From: Candidatus Binatia bacterium
GTDB lineage: Bacteria; Vulcanimicrobiota; Vulcanimicrobiia; Vulcanimicrobiales; Vulcanimicrobiaceae
DNA length: 64,000 nt
Direction of reading: 5' to 3'
NCBI GenBank assembly: GCA_035544215.1
Contig: DATKHY010000007.1
Coordinates: 806,001 to 870,000, forward strand
The notes beneath the pieces were generated by a model. That model searched no databases and had not been told where the DNA came from. It saw only the letters and a list, made by a program, of their open reading frames with translations. A program made the translations under genes and the position numbers. Positions 42,819-51,549 of the stretch are shown here, in pieces; the stretch's first letter is position 1, and each line of letters begins with the position of its first letter.

Positions 42819-44873
42819 ATGAGAACATCTTGCGCACTCGCCGCCGCCATTTTGATGCTTGCCGCCTGTTCGGGCGGCAACGGGGGGAACAAGGTAGCCT
42901 CGGATTCCGCATTGCTGGCAGCGGGATCCGACGACGCAAATTGGATCATTCCGGGCAAGACGTATGCCGGGAATCGCGTAACGGGTCTCGACGAGATCAC
43001 CCCGGCAAACGTCTCGCAGCTCAAGAAGGCGTGGATTACAGCCGTAAAGGACAACGGCGAAGAAGAGGCCTCGCCGATCGTTTGGAATGGAACGGTCTAC
43101 GTCTCGACCTCGCACGACAACGTGCTCGCGCTCGACGGTAAGTCGGGCGCCCTGCAGTGGGCCTTCCCCTACAGCCCGCCGTACGAGCTGCAATATCCGG
43201 TCAACCGCGGCGTGGGCCTGAGTAACGGCCGGCTGTACCTCGTCACGCAGGATTGCCGGCTCGTGGCAATCGACGCCGCGACGGGCAAGCAGATCTTCAA
43301 CGTGCCGGCCTGCCACGACACGACGAACACGTGGTATTCGATGGCCGCCTACGTCTACAAGGATAAAGTGATCGTCGGGACTTCCGGGGGCGATCTCGGC
43401 GGCAGCGGTCTGGTCAGCGCCTTTAGCGGGCAGGACGGCTCGCGGCTTTGGGATTGGCATACCGTCGCCCAACCGGGCGAACCCGGGCACGAAACGTGGC
43501 CCGGGAATTCCTACATCCACGGCGGCGCGGCGGTGTGGTCGGGGCTTTCGATCGATCAAGCGACGGACACGCTCTATGCCGCACCCGGCAACCCGGGACC
43601 GAACCTCACCGAATACGGACGCAAGGGGCTGAATCTCTACGCCGATACCGTCGTCGCGCTCGACATTTCCGGCGCGCGCCCGCGCCTCAAGTGGTATTAC
43701 AAAGTCTCTCCAAACGACGTGCACGACAACGATCCGTCGATGCCGCCGGTGCTCTTTGATGGAACGGTGAGCGGTTCGCCGCGGCAGCTGTTGGCCGTCG
43801 GTGACAAGGCGGGCGATTTTGCGATCCTCGACCGCACGAACGGAAAGCCCGTCGACCGGTTAGCCGTCAGTAATCAGCAGGGCATTTTTACCACGGTTCC
43901 GACGGTAGCCGGAAGCTTCGCGTGCCCGAATCACGGCGGCGGCATCGAATGGAACGGCGGCTCGTACGACCAGACGACGAATCTCTTCTTCATCCCGAGC
44001 ACGCAAGAGTGCGCGATCTGGAAAATCATCGACACCGCGACCGTACCGTACGTTCCGGGACAGGCCTACACTGCGGGACCGCTGCCCAAGCGTCAGCCCG
44101 CGACCGGCGTTTTCACAGCGGTCGACGTTGCCACCGGCAAGCCGGCGTGGACGAAGCAGTTTCCGTATCCGGGTGAGGGAGGCGCGCTCGTCACGCGCAA
44201 CGGCCTGGTCTTCACGACCGACACCGGCGGCGACATTTACGCCTTCGATACCAAGACCGGCAAGCTGCTCTGGCACGACGACGTGGGGTCCGCGATCGTC
44301 GCGCCGATCACCGCGTACCGTACGAGTGACGGGCACGAGTATCTCGTCGTTGAGGGGGGTGAAGGCGGCAACCAGCAGACGCCCAACCTCCCGCCTTCAC
44401 ACGGAGCGCGCGTCGTCGCGTACAGCTTGAACTCGGCGCAGACGATCGTCAACGACGTGACCGGGCAGCCGGCGGTCGCGGCCGCGACCGCGGGAAAGAC
44501 CGAGAGCGCCTCAGGCACGGTAACGCTCCCGTATACGCCGGCGCAAGTGGCGAGCGGAGCGACGGTCTATGCGAAGTATTGCTTGTCGTGTCACGGGACG
44601 CACTTGCAAGGAGTCTCGGGTCCCGCCTTAACCGGACCGGGTTTCGCACACGCGAATCTGAACGTGGCGCAGATCTACGGCATCGTCGCGCAGCAGATGC
44701 CGCTCACGGCGCCAGGATCGCTTTCGAAGGCCAACTACGCGGCCGTCATGGCCTACGTCCTCTCCTACGATTGCGTGAAATCGGCGGGCGGCGGCACGCC
44801 GTTTCCGACTACTGTGACCCCGCAGCTTTCAACGGTAAAACCGACGGACCAGACGTGTCCAGCGCATCAATAG
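42819..44873 (+). CDS. PQQ-type quinoprotein dehydrogenase lipoprotein with C-terminal cytochrome c
   Basis: 684 residues; ATG chosen with GAGGAG six bases upstream. Lipobox L-A-A-C at residues 14-17. An eight-bladed propeller of quinoprotein alcohol-dehydrogenase type (tryptophan-docking parts such as G-A-L-Q-W-A-F-P, G-S-R-L-W-D-W, G-K-P-A-W-T-K, G-K-L-L-W-H-D) fills residues 35-540. A cytochrome c domain follows with C-L-S-C-H-G and a later Met. Adjacent Cys as in some alcohol dehydrogenases is not evident. It should oxidise an alcohol or sugar outside the cell and pass electrons to its own heme. Confidence 0.88.
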   Translation: MRTSCALAAAILMLAACSGGNGGNKVASDSALLAAGSDDANWIIPGKTYAGNRVTGLDEITPANVSQLKKAWITAVKDNGEEEASPIVWNGTVYVSTSHDNVLALDGKSGALQWAFPYSPPYELQYPVNRGVGLSNGRLYLVTQDCRLVAIDAATGKQIFNVPACHDTTNTWYSMAAYVYKDKVIVGTSGGDLGGSGLVSAFSGQDGSRLWDWHTVAQPGEPGHETWPGNSYIHGGAAVWSGLSIDQATDTLYAAPGNPGPNLTEYGRKGLNLYADTVVALDISGARPRLKWYYKVSPNDVHDNDPSMPPVLFDGTVSGSPRQLLAVGDKAGDFAILDRTNGKPVDRLAVSNQQGIFTTVPTVAGSFACPNHGGGIEWNGGSYDQTTNLFFIPSTQECAIWKIIDTATVPYVPGQAYTAGPLPKRQPATGVFTAVDVATGKPAWTKQFPYPGEGGALVTRNGLVFTTDTGGDIYAFDTKTGKLLWHDDVGSAIVAPITAYRTSDGHEYLVVEGGEGGNQQTPNLPPSHGARVVAYSLNSAQTIVNDVTGQPAVAAATAGKTESASGTVTLPYTPAQVASGATVYAKYCLSCHGTHLQGVSGPALTGPGFAHANLNVAQIYGIVAQQMPLTAPGSLSKANYAAVMAYVLSYDCVKSAGGGTPFPTTVTPQLSTVKPTDQTCPAHQ

Positions 44874-44892
44874 GGGGCCCGCGCACGAGTCA

Positions 44893-45852
44893 TCAGCCGG
44901 CGCCTCCGATTATAATTCCAGTCAAGAAGACGAGCACGCCGCCAACCACGACCTGAAAGGCGGCGCGCAACAGCGGCGTGTCCATGTAACGATTGCGGAT
45001 CCACGAGATCGCGGCTAGCTCAACCGCGACGACGAGGACTGCGATGAGCAGCGCGGTGCGAAACTCCGGGATGATGAACGGCATCGTGTGGCCCAGTCCG
45101 CCGAGCGTCGTCATCGCCCCGGTTACGATGCCGCGCAACACCGGACTGCCGCGTCCCGTGAGGCTGCCGTCGTCGCTCGCAGCCTCCGCGAACGCCATCG
45201 AGATGCCCGCGCCGATCGACGCCGCCAGTCCGACCACGAAGGCATCGTGCGACTGCCGCGTCGCGAAGGCTGCGGCGAAAATCGGCGCGAGCGTCGAGAC
45301 CGAGCCGTCCATGAGCCCGGCCAGGCCCGGCTGTACGATCTGCAAGACGAAGAGCCTGCGCTGCGTCTCGTCCTCGGCTTCGCGCTCTTTCGGCGCCACG
45401 TGTTCGTCGAGCAGGCTTTCCGCTTTGGATTCGTGCCGGCGCTCTTCGGCAGCCAGATCGTCGAAGAGCTGGCGCAGCGAGGCATCTTTGCTGTGCCGCG
45501 CGGCGTTGCGGTAGAACCGCCGGCTCTCCATTTCCATACCTTCCACTTGTTGGCGGATCTTATCGAGGGCGAAGGGACGGAAGAGCCAGACCGACTGGCG
45601 TTTCATGAATCCGCGCACGTCGGTGCGGCGGATCAGCGGAATGAAGTCGCCGAACTTTTGGCGGTAGAGCTCGATGAGGCGCTGTCGATGCCCGCTTTCC
45701 TCCTCGGACATCGCGGCAAAGACCGCCGCGGTTGCGGGGTAGTTAGGCTCGAGATAGTGCGCGTAGTTGTCGTAGGTGCGCTCGTCCTCTTCTTCCAGCG
45801 ATATCGCCAGCGCGAGCACCTCCCGCTCGTTGAGCTCCGAGAAATTCCTCAC
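44893..45852 (-). CDS. mbfA: Membrane ferritin MbfA (rubrerythrin-VIT1 fusion)
   Basis: 319 residues. An N-terminal ferritin-like di-iron domain has E-E-E-D-E-R-T-Y-D-N-Y, E-E-E-S-G-H-R-Q-R and E-E-R-R-H-E-S-K, giving the E-x2-H ligands. From about residue 165 the VIT1/CCC1 membrane domain follows, with D-G-S-V-S-T-L-A-P and several helices to the C-terminus. MbfA proteins export or store iron and protect against iron and peroxide stress. Its ATG overlaps the stop of the upstream dehydrogenase (45849-45852). Confidence 0.9.
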   Translation of the reverse strand: MRNFSELNEREVLALAISLEEEDERTYDNYAHYLEPNYPATAAVFAAMSEEESGHRQRLIELYRQKFGDFIPLIRRTDVRGFMKRQSVWLFRPFALDKIRQQVEGMEMESRRFYRNAARHSKDASLRQLFDDLAAEERRHESKAESLLDEHVAPKEREAEDETQRRLFVLQIVQPGLAGLMDGSVSTLAPIFAAAFATRQSHDAFVVGLAASIGAGISMAFAEAASDDGSLTGRGSPVLRGIVTGAMTTLGGLGHTMPFIIPEFRTALLIAVLVVAVELAAISWIRNRYMDTPLLRAAFQVVVGGVLVFLTGIIIGGAG

Positions 45853-46712
45853 GCTAGCTCGGCGGCCTCGAGCGCAAGCGCAAGTGCGATGTAGTCGCGG
45901 TCGCCCAGCCCCTTCGCCGCTCCCGCTTCGAACTGCGGCAGCACGTTTTCCATTATCGGGACGGCGACGTGCTCGCGCTGCGCCGCATCTCGCGCGAGCC
46001 GAAGATCTTTGAGGAGCGCGTTGAGCGAAAACCGAGGTGCGGTGTCGCGGTCAACTATCTGTTGCGTTTTGCCGGTGGCCACGCGTCCTAACGCGAGCGA
46101 GATGATGTCGATAGCGAGTCGGCGATCCACTCCCGCGCTTTCGCAGAACCCGAGTAGTTCGCCCCACGTCGCGGCCCCGATGCCGAGGATCGTGTTGCTC
46201 GTGAGCTTCAAGTAGGCGCTGGCGGTGGGTGAGCCCGTGTAGGTCACGGTGCTCCCCATCGCCGCGAGGAGATCGCGTGCCTGGTCGAAGGCGGCCTGCT
46301 CGCCTCCGGGCAGGATGGTCAAGGTACCCTGTCGAGCCGCGTCCACGCTGCCGATAACGGGCGCGGCCAGAAAGCCGATCTCCCGTTCGGACGCCGCCTT
46401 CGCGAGCGTTTCGTACATTTGCGGAGAGAGGGTCGACGTCTCGATCACGACGTTGTCTTTGCGGGCGGACGGAATCACTCGCCCGAGGCTCACCTCGCGT
46501 GCGACGTTATCGTCCCAGAGCATGACGATGACGTCGTCGACAGCTCCGACGAGCGCTTCAGGCGACTCGCGCGCCGCCGCGCCGGCGGCCACGAGTTCCT
46601 GAATCGGCCCAGACGATCGGTCCCAGACAGAGACGTCGTAGCCGCGTGCGAGCAGATTCCGCGCTATCGCGCTACCCATCTTACCGAGACCAATAACTCC
46701 AACTCGTTTCAT
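45849..46712 (-). CDS. NAD(P)-dependent oxidoreductase of the 3-hydroxyisobutyrate dehydrogenase family
   Basis: 287 residues. N-terminal Rossmann motif I-G-L-G-K-M-G-S-A-I-A-R-N-L, substrate segment F-L-A-A-P-V-I-G-S-V-D-A-A and catalytic-type helix S-A-Y-L-K-L-T-S-N (Lys). The C-terminal all-helical domain is complete. A clear paralog is at 58535-59392 (shared I-A-R-N-L-L-(A/D)-R-G-Y, I-L/M-W-D-D-(N/D)-V-A-R-E-(V/I)-S-L-G-R-(V/I)-I). It is coupled to mbfA by an ATGA overlap. Confidence 0.9.
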   Translation of the reverse strand: MKRVGVIGLGKMGSAIARNLLARGYDVSVWDRSSGPIQELVAAGAAARESPEALVGAVDDVIVMLWDDNVAREVSLGRVIPSARKDNVVIETSTLSPQMYETLAKAASEREIGFLAAPVIGSVDAARQGTLTILPGGEQAAFDQARDLLAAMGSTVTYTGSPTASAYLKLTSNTILGIGAATWGELLGFCESAGVDRRLAIDIISLALGRVATGKTQQIVDRDTAPRFSLNALLKDLRLARDAAQREHVAVPIMENVLPQFEAGAAKGLGDRDYIALALALEAAELA

Positions 46713-46731
46713 GTCATCGTTGTCCTTCGGG

Positions 46732-46827
46732 ATGGTACCCGGCAGTCACGCGATCTACGTGTCCAATCCGAGCGCTGTAGCGAGATGCATCGAGGCCGCG
46801 GCGGATGCAGAGTTAGCAGTTCACTAG
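46732..46827 (+). pseudogene. 3' tail of an alpha/beta hydrolase gene
   Basis: 32 codons reading M-V-P-G-S-H-A-I-Y-V-S-N-P-S-A-V-A-R, then A-E-L-A-V-H and a stop. This corresponds residue by residue to the last 30 positions of the hydrolase at 24330-25046 (V-P-G-N-H-A-I-Y-V-S-N-P-R-A-V-A and A-E-L-A-V-R), including its catalytic His. Nothing upstream resembles the rest of the hydrolase; the oxidoreductase gene begins 19 bases before it on the other strand. It is a leftover of a second copy, almost entirely removed. Confidence 0.8.
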
Positions 46828-48242
46828 CGATACACGACTTCGGTCATCATGCCGTCCAGCTCGTGCACCGCGTTGTGACAATGCAGCAGCCAGCGCCCCG
46901 CCGGTGAGTTCGCGGTAAAACGCCAGGTCAGCGTGCCGCCGTTTCCGCGCACCAGCGCCGTGTCTTTGGCGAGCGGACGCGCCAGCGTCTTGCCCTCCAC
47001 CTCGATCACGTCGACGACGTGGCCGTGCAGGTGCATCGGATGGTCCATGCCGGTCTTGTTGGTGAAGCGGACCGCTACGACGTCGTTGCGCGCCACGTAG
47101 ACCTTCGGCGTCTTCGGATAGACGGCGCCGTTGATCGTCCACTGGTCGCTTCCGTACGCGCCCCCGCCCAGAGTAAAGTCGTGGGCAGGGACGCCGCTAT
47201 CGGGGGCGCTGGATGTCATGCCGCCCGCCGCTTCGTACGTGAAATACTCGATGCCCGCAACGCTTGCAGGCAAGCCGAGCGGCGACGCGCGTTCGAATCC
47301 GGGCGTGTGCACGACTACTGCCTGCTCGTACGCGAGCGGACCGGTCGACAAGCCTTGCAGCAGCCACGCGCCCGGCTCGGTCACCTCAAACCACGCGTCG
47401 TAACGTTCCGCTACGCCGACGCGCAGTGCGTCGACCGTCAGCGGCTGCGCCAGAGGATTGCCGTCGGAATGAGTGACGGTCAGGCGGTGGCCCGCGAGGC
47501 GGATGTAGCGCGTCTGCGTGAGGTTCGCATTGAGGATGCGTAAGCGAACGCGCTGCCCGACCTGCACGCGCAGCGGAGTGGTCGACGGGTAGCTTGCGCC
47601 GTTGATGCAGTGCGCCTCGTAAGCGACCTCGTCGCCCATCCGGTCGTTCGGCGCCATGTCCATCAGCTCGGGTGAGCCGAGCGGATCCCCCATGCCCGCG
47701 CCGCTCGTTCCGTGCATCGCGGCCACGATCGTCGACAGGCGCGGCACGTCGTGAAACACCAGCGCGAACTCGGCGTCGGCGCGCGGCTCATTCGGATCCT
47801 CGACGATGAAGAGACCGAACATGCCGCGCTCCAACCCGCGACCGACGTGATCGTGATACCAGCGCGTGCCGGGCGGTCCCGGCACAAACTCGTAGACGAA
47901 CGACCCGCCGTCGGGCACCGCCGGCTGCGTTACGTTCTCCGCGCCGTCCATGGCGTTGGGGAGGATCATGCCATGCCAGTGCACGGTCGCGCCGTAGCCG
48001 CTGCGATTGACGAGGGTTGCGCGAAGGCGCTGACCGTGGACGACGCGCAGCACCGGGCCCGGGATTGTTCCGTTGAAGGCAATGCCGCCGAAATCCAGTC
48101 CCGGCACCGGCGAGAAACGCAGCGGAGCAGCGGTCAGCGTGACCTCGACGACGTCGTCAGCCCGCGCCGCATCGCGCAGCGGCGGCAACACGGCCACCGC
48201 CATCGTTCCGGCGGCAGCACCAATGAATGCCCCGCGCCGCAT
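46824..48242 (-). CDS. Multicopper oxidase
   Basis: 472 residues with all four copper motifs: H-W-H-G (about 88), W-Y-H-D-H (about 128), H-P-M-H-L-H-G-H (about 403) and H-C-H-N-A-V-H-E-L-D-G-M-M (about 450). The N-terminus M-R-R-G-A-F-I-G-A-A-A-G is a short Tat-like signal. Three cupredoxin domains. Likely an extracytoplasmic copper or phenol oxidase. Its ATG shares one base with the cytochrome stop (TAATG, 48240-48244), so it is coupled to that gene and could receive electrons from it. Confidence 0.93.
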   Translation of the reverse strand: MRRGAFIGAAAGTMAVAVLPPLRDAARADDVVEVTLTAAPLRFSPVPGLDFGGIAFNGTIPGPVLRVVHGQRLRATLVNRSGYGATVHWHGMILPNAMDGAENVTQPAVPDGGSFVYEFVPGPPGTRWYHDHVGRGLERGMFGLFIVEDPNEPRADAEFALVFHDVPRLSTIVAAMHGTSGAGMGDPLGSPELMDMAPNDRMGDEVAYEAHCINGASYPSTTPLRVQVGQRVRLRILNANLTQTRYIRLAGHRLTVTHSDGNPLAQPLTVDALRVGVAERYDAWFEVTEPGAWLLQGLSTGPLAYEQAVVVHTPGFERASPLGLPASVAGIEYFTYEAAGGMTSSAPDSGVPAHDFTLGGGAYGSDQWTINGAVYPKTPKVYVARNDVVAVRFTNKTGMDHPMHLHGHVVDVIEVEGKTLARPLAKDTALVRGNGGTLTWRFTANSPAGRWLLHCHNAVHELDGMMTEVVYR

Positions 48243-48838
48243 TACGAACCGACGTTGAGCGGTACGCTCATCGTGTTGCCGTCGTACTCGATCTGCACCG
48301 CCCAGGGTCCGCCCATCGAAAAACGGACGCGTCCGGTGAAAACGTGCGGATCGGTCGCCGACGGATGCAGCGTCACCGTCGGCGTGCTCGCCGGTCCTTT
48401 GGCCATCTGCATGACGGGTTGAGCTCTGACGGCCCGCGGCGGCGTGCCGGAGAACGTGACCGCAATAGTCGCTTCCTCGGTGGGTACGGACGGCTTGAAC
48501 ACGACGACGGGGCGCCGCCGCACGCCGGCGCTGCCATCGAGACCCGAGATGTAAGCGACGATGCCGGCGATCTGCGTATCGGTAAAGCCGTTGTTGGGCA
48601 TCGGCGCGGTTGGGTTCTTGATATGGGACGCGATCTGCGCGGCAGACAGCCGGTGCTCAATGCCGTAGAGCGCCGGTCCGAGCCCGCCTTGGAACTGCGC
48701 GCCGTGACAGCCGGCGCACCCGTTGGCCTGCACGAGTTGCGCGCCGGCACTTGCATCGCCCGTGCTTGACGCGCTAGGCGCCAGCGCGCTCGACGTGGCG
48801 AAAACGGTTATGGCCGCAATGATTGCTCTGGCGCGCAC
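48242..48838 (-). CDS. Cytochrome c fused to a YtkA/FixH-like domain
   Basis: About 198 residues from GTG 48838. Signal peptide (R-A-R-A-I-I-A-A-I-T-V-F-A), then a class I cytochrome c domain with the heme site C-A-G-C-H-G, axial Met in A-P-M-P-N-N-G-F and a typical I-A-G-I-V-A-Y-I helix. The last 80 residues, with V-T-L-H-P-S-A-T-D-P-H-V-F and F-S-M-G-G-P-W-A-V-Q-I, look like a YtkA/FixH-type beta sandwich. It is in the middle of a lipoprotein/cytochrome/oxidase operon. The start is chosen from the signal peptide. Confidence 0.78.
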   Translation of the reverse strand: MRARAIIAAITVFATSSALAPSASSTGDASAGAQLVQANGCAGCHGAQFQGGLGPALYGIEHRLSAAQIASHIKNPTAPMPNNGFTDTQIAGIVAYISGLDGSAGVRRRPVVVFKPSVPTEEATIAVTFSGTPPRAVRAQPVMQMAKGPASTPTVTLHPSATDPHVFTGRVRFSMGGPWAVQIEYDGNTMSVPLNVGS

Positions 48839-48881
48839 GAGTGCCGCCCGAATTTCGGAGCGCGAGTAGGCCGCGCCTCCG

Positions 48882-49892
48882 TTAGTAGGGAGCCGGCGGC
48901 GCGGGCGCCACGCCCGTGACCAATCCGCTCGGAGACAGATCGGCGGTGTCGCTGTACAGGTAGGTTCCCGACGGATACGCATACACGTCCACGGACCCGT
49001 TCGCGCCGTCGCCGCAGTAGATATGCCGCTCCTGGCGATCCAGCGGACACCAGATTGACGCACCCATCATAGTGTATGTCTTCGGGGCGCTATCGTAGGG
49101 CGGGGCGAAGACGTTGATCGTCAGGTGCTCCCAGTCGCCGATTACGAGATTGTCCTTCGAATCGAATGCCGGCACGCCGGGGAGACCAAGAGTGACGCCC
49201 GCTAACTGTTTCCCCGGCATCTTGCCCTGCGCAAATTCCACCACGATGCCCTGATTGCCGCTCGTCAAATTCGAAACGAAGACGTCGCCCTTGGTGTCGC
49301 TCTCGACGCCCATCGGCACGGAGAACGACGAATCGCTCAGTGTGCGAATATGCTTGCCCGACGTCGTATACACGTTGACGGTCGGCAGACCGCTCTTGTT
49401 GTTGAGATTCATGATATAGACGTGACCGAACCCGTCGAAGGCCACGTCCGCCGGCTCGCCGGTCGGATCGGGAATCGTCAACTTTGCGGCGCCGCACTTC
49501 GGCGCGTACTCCGTCGTCGTATTGGCGCGGCCATCCGGCACCCACAGATTTCCGGCACGGTCGATGCGGATTCCGTTCGTCGAATCCGCCGGCTCGCAGA
49601 CGGCCGGCGGCTGATTCTTAGGGTTATTCGCCTTGAACCAGAGGACGCTCGTCGTCCCAAACTGCGCCACCGCGATGTTGGTCGTCCGCCGGCTGTTTGC
49701 CGGGGCGGCCTTCATCCAACCCGGCCGCGCGAGATTCGGCCGAAACCAGGCAGGGTAGACCGCGGCACTTCTGCTCGGCGAAGCAGCCGTACCGATACCT
49801 GCGACCGGCTGCAGGTTCTCAGAACAAGCCGTAAGCAGACCAAGCGTCACTGCAGCGCCGGCTAGCGCAAGAGGAAAAGCTGATACACGCAC
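48882..49892 (-). CDS. Beta-propeller lipoprotein heading the cytochrome/oxidase operon
   Basis: 336 residues. Lipobox L-T-A-C at residues 20-23. Blade units such as I-R-I-D-R-A-G-N-L-W-V-P-D-G, V-A-F-D-G-F-G-H-V-Y-I-M-N and V-E-S-D-T-K-G-D-V-F-V-S-N make an NHL-like propeller. It is 44 bases upstream of the cytochrome gene on the same strand. Related in design to those at 11650 and 21250. A role in docking the oxidase or its substrate is possible but unproven. Confidence 0.75.
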   Translation of the reverse strand: MRVSAFPLALAGAAVTLGLLTACSENLQPVAGIGTAASPSRSAAVYPAWFRPNLARPGWMKAAPANSRRTTNIAVAQFGTTSVLWFKANNPKNQPPAVCEPADSTNGIRIDRAGNLWVPDGRANTTTEYAPKCGAAKLTIPDPTGEPADVAFDGFGHVYIMNLNNKSGLPTVNVYTTSGKHIRTLSDSSFSVPMGVESDTKGDVFVSNLTSGNQGIVVEFAQGKMPGKQLAGVTLGLPGVPAFDSKDNLVIGDWEHLTINVFAPPYDSAPKTYTMMGASIWCPLDRQERHIYCGDGANGSVDVYAYPSGTYLYSDTADLSPSGLVTGVAPAPPAPY

Positions 49893-49986
49893 GCGAGCAA
49901 TCTCCTACAGAGGTGGTGTTTTCGTTTCCGATACGTTTGGCTAAGGGGCCGCATGGGTCCGCCGGCTAAAGTCTCACGTTAGTCCC

Positions 49987-51513
49987 ATGTCAAAGCGTAA
50001 ACGGGTCACGGCGCAGCTGCGCGACTTGCAATGGCGGCACCCAGGTGCTCGTCGCGACGAGTTGGGCGCGGCGCTTCCCGCCGTCGCCGATCGACTCGTC
50101 GAGGAACTCGCCGCGGAATCGGAGCAACAGCGCCGGCGCTTCACGGTTTTGCGCCGCAGTGACCTGCTGGGTCACGCGCACTCCGACATCGCCCGCGATG
50201 TCGGGTTATCGCGCAGTCAGTTCTATCGCGACCTGCACGAAGCGCGCGAACGATTCGGAGCGGCCCTCGAAGGCGCATTTAGCGTTCGAGCCGTCACGCC
50301 GGGTCTGCTGCAGCGTGGCGTCGCCGCTCGACGCGTTACCATCGAAGCGCTGCGCAACGGCGGCCACTACGACCACGCGCGCGATTCCGCTACCGAGAGC
50401 CTGCATGCCGCCGAACCCGCGGAAGCGATCGAGCTGCTGTGCCTTCGCGCGGAGCTGGAGACCGAATGCGGCGACTTTGCCGCCGCGCAGCAAACGACGA
50501 TGCAAGCCCGCGCGATATTGCCGCAGATCGCCGATGACCGGCTGCGCGACCTGCTCGCCGTCACCTGCGACCTCGCCGACTTTGAATCGGCGCACTGCCG
50601 TGGAACCCCGATCGACCCTGGGCGGCGCAAAAGCCGGATCGCCGATCTGCGCCGGCACCACGCGGCCGGCGACCACGCGTATGCCTCGCCGCTCGTCAGG
50701 GCCCTCGTCGCGGAAGCGTCCCTACTCTTTGCTTGCAGTGACGAGCCAAGCGCGCTCGCGCTCATCGAGGAAGCGTCGTCGCTCGTGCGCCGCGAACCGT
50801 CCGTCGACGTGCGCGTCGCCGTCGACGTCCAGGTGCGCGCCTCGGGATTGCACGCTCTCGGCGGCGACGCGATGGCAACGGCCTTGGACGAAGCGGCACG
50901 GATCGCCGAAGCCGGAATGCGCTGGCGCGACGCGCACACGCTGCGGCTCGGATTGCAAAGCATGTCGGCGCATCTCCTAACGGTAGGGCGTCTTGACGAG
51001 GCGAGGGAGTACGCACTGCAGGCGCGCTCGCTCATCGATCTCTTCGGCAGCCCTCTCGATCGCACGATCGTTCTCTCGAATCTCGCCCGCATCGACGTCC
51101 ATCGCGGAGACGGCGCTCAGGCCTTGCGTTGGGCCCGGCTCGCGCGCGACGGCGGATGCGATGCGTTTCCGATCACGCAGGCCATCGCCATCTCCGAGGC
51201 CGAGGCACTCGCCTTGATCGATCAACCCGATCGGGGCGTAGAGATGGCGCGCGTGTCAGGCGCGCGCGTCCGCGACTGGCCGCGGCTGCATGCGCGGGCC
51301 AAGCTCGCCGAAGCGATCGCGCTCGCAAAACTCGCGCCGAGCCGCGAGGCGGAGTCGTGCAGCGACGAAGCCGTAGAGCTCTCGCGTGCGGGCGGTGGTC
51401 CGCTGGTGGAGCTTCGAGCGTTGGATCTCAAAGTGAAACTGACGGGCGATGCCGCATCTCGACGCGCGTTACGAGACCTTCGAGCCAAGTTGACCTCGCC
51501 AGAAAAATACTAG
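49987..51513 (+). CDS. HTH regulator with helical-repeat C-terminus
   Basis: 508 residues. Residues 50-95 contain a sigma-70 region 4-like helix-turn-helix (H-S-D-I-A-R-D-V-G-L-S-R-S-Q-F-Y-R-D-L-H-E-A-R). The rest (110-500) is Ala/Leu/Glu-rich paired helices of TPR kind, with periodic A-x-x-x-A-R and L-x-x-L-G patterns. Such proteins act as transcription factors sensing through the repeat domain; no ligand is known. It is divergent from the lipoprotein operon across 94 bases. Confidence 0.72.
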   Translation: MSKRKRVTAQLRDLQWRHPGARRDELGAALPAVADRLVEELAAESEQQRRRFTVLRRSDLLGHAHSDIARDVGLSRSQFYRDLHEARERFGAALEGAFSVRAVTPGLLQRGVAARRVTIEALRNGGHYDHARDSATESLHAAEPAEAIELLCLRAELETECGDFAAAQQTTMQARAILPQIADDRLRDLLAVTCDLADFESAHCRGTPIDPGRRKSRIADLRRHHAAGDHAYASPLVRALVAEASLLFACSDEPSALALIEEASSLVRREPSVDVRVAVDVQVRASGLHALGGDAMATALDEAARIAEAGMRWRDAHTLRLGLQSMSAHLLTVGRLDEAREYALQARSLIDLFGSPLDRTIVLSNLARIDVHRGDGAQALRWARLARDGGCDAFPITQAIAISEAEALALIDQPDRGVEMARVSGARVRDWPRLHARAKLAEAIALAKLAPSREAESCSDEAVELSRAGGGPLVELRALDLKVKLTGDAASRRALRDLRAKLTSPEKY

Positions 51514-51549
51514 GCGGATTCGGTTACTCCGTCGCGAACGGACGACGGC

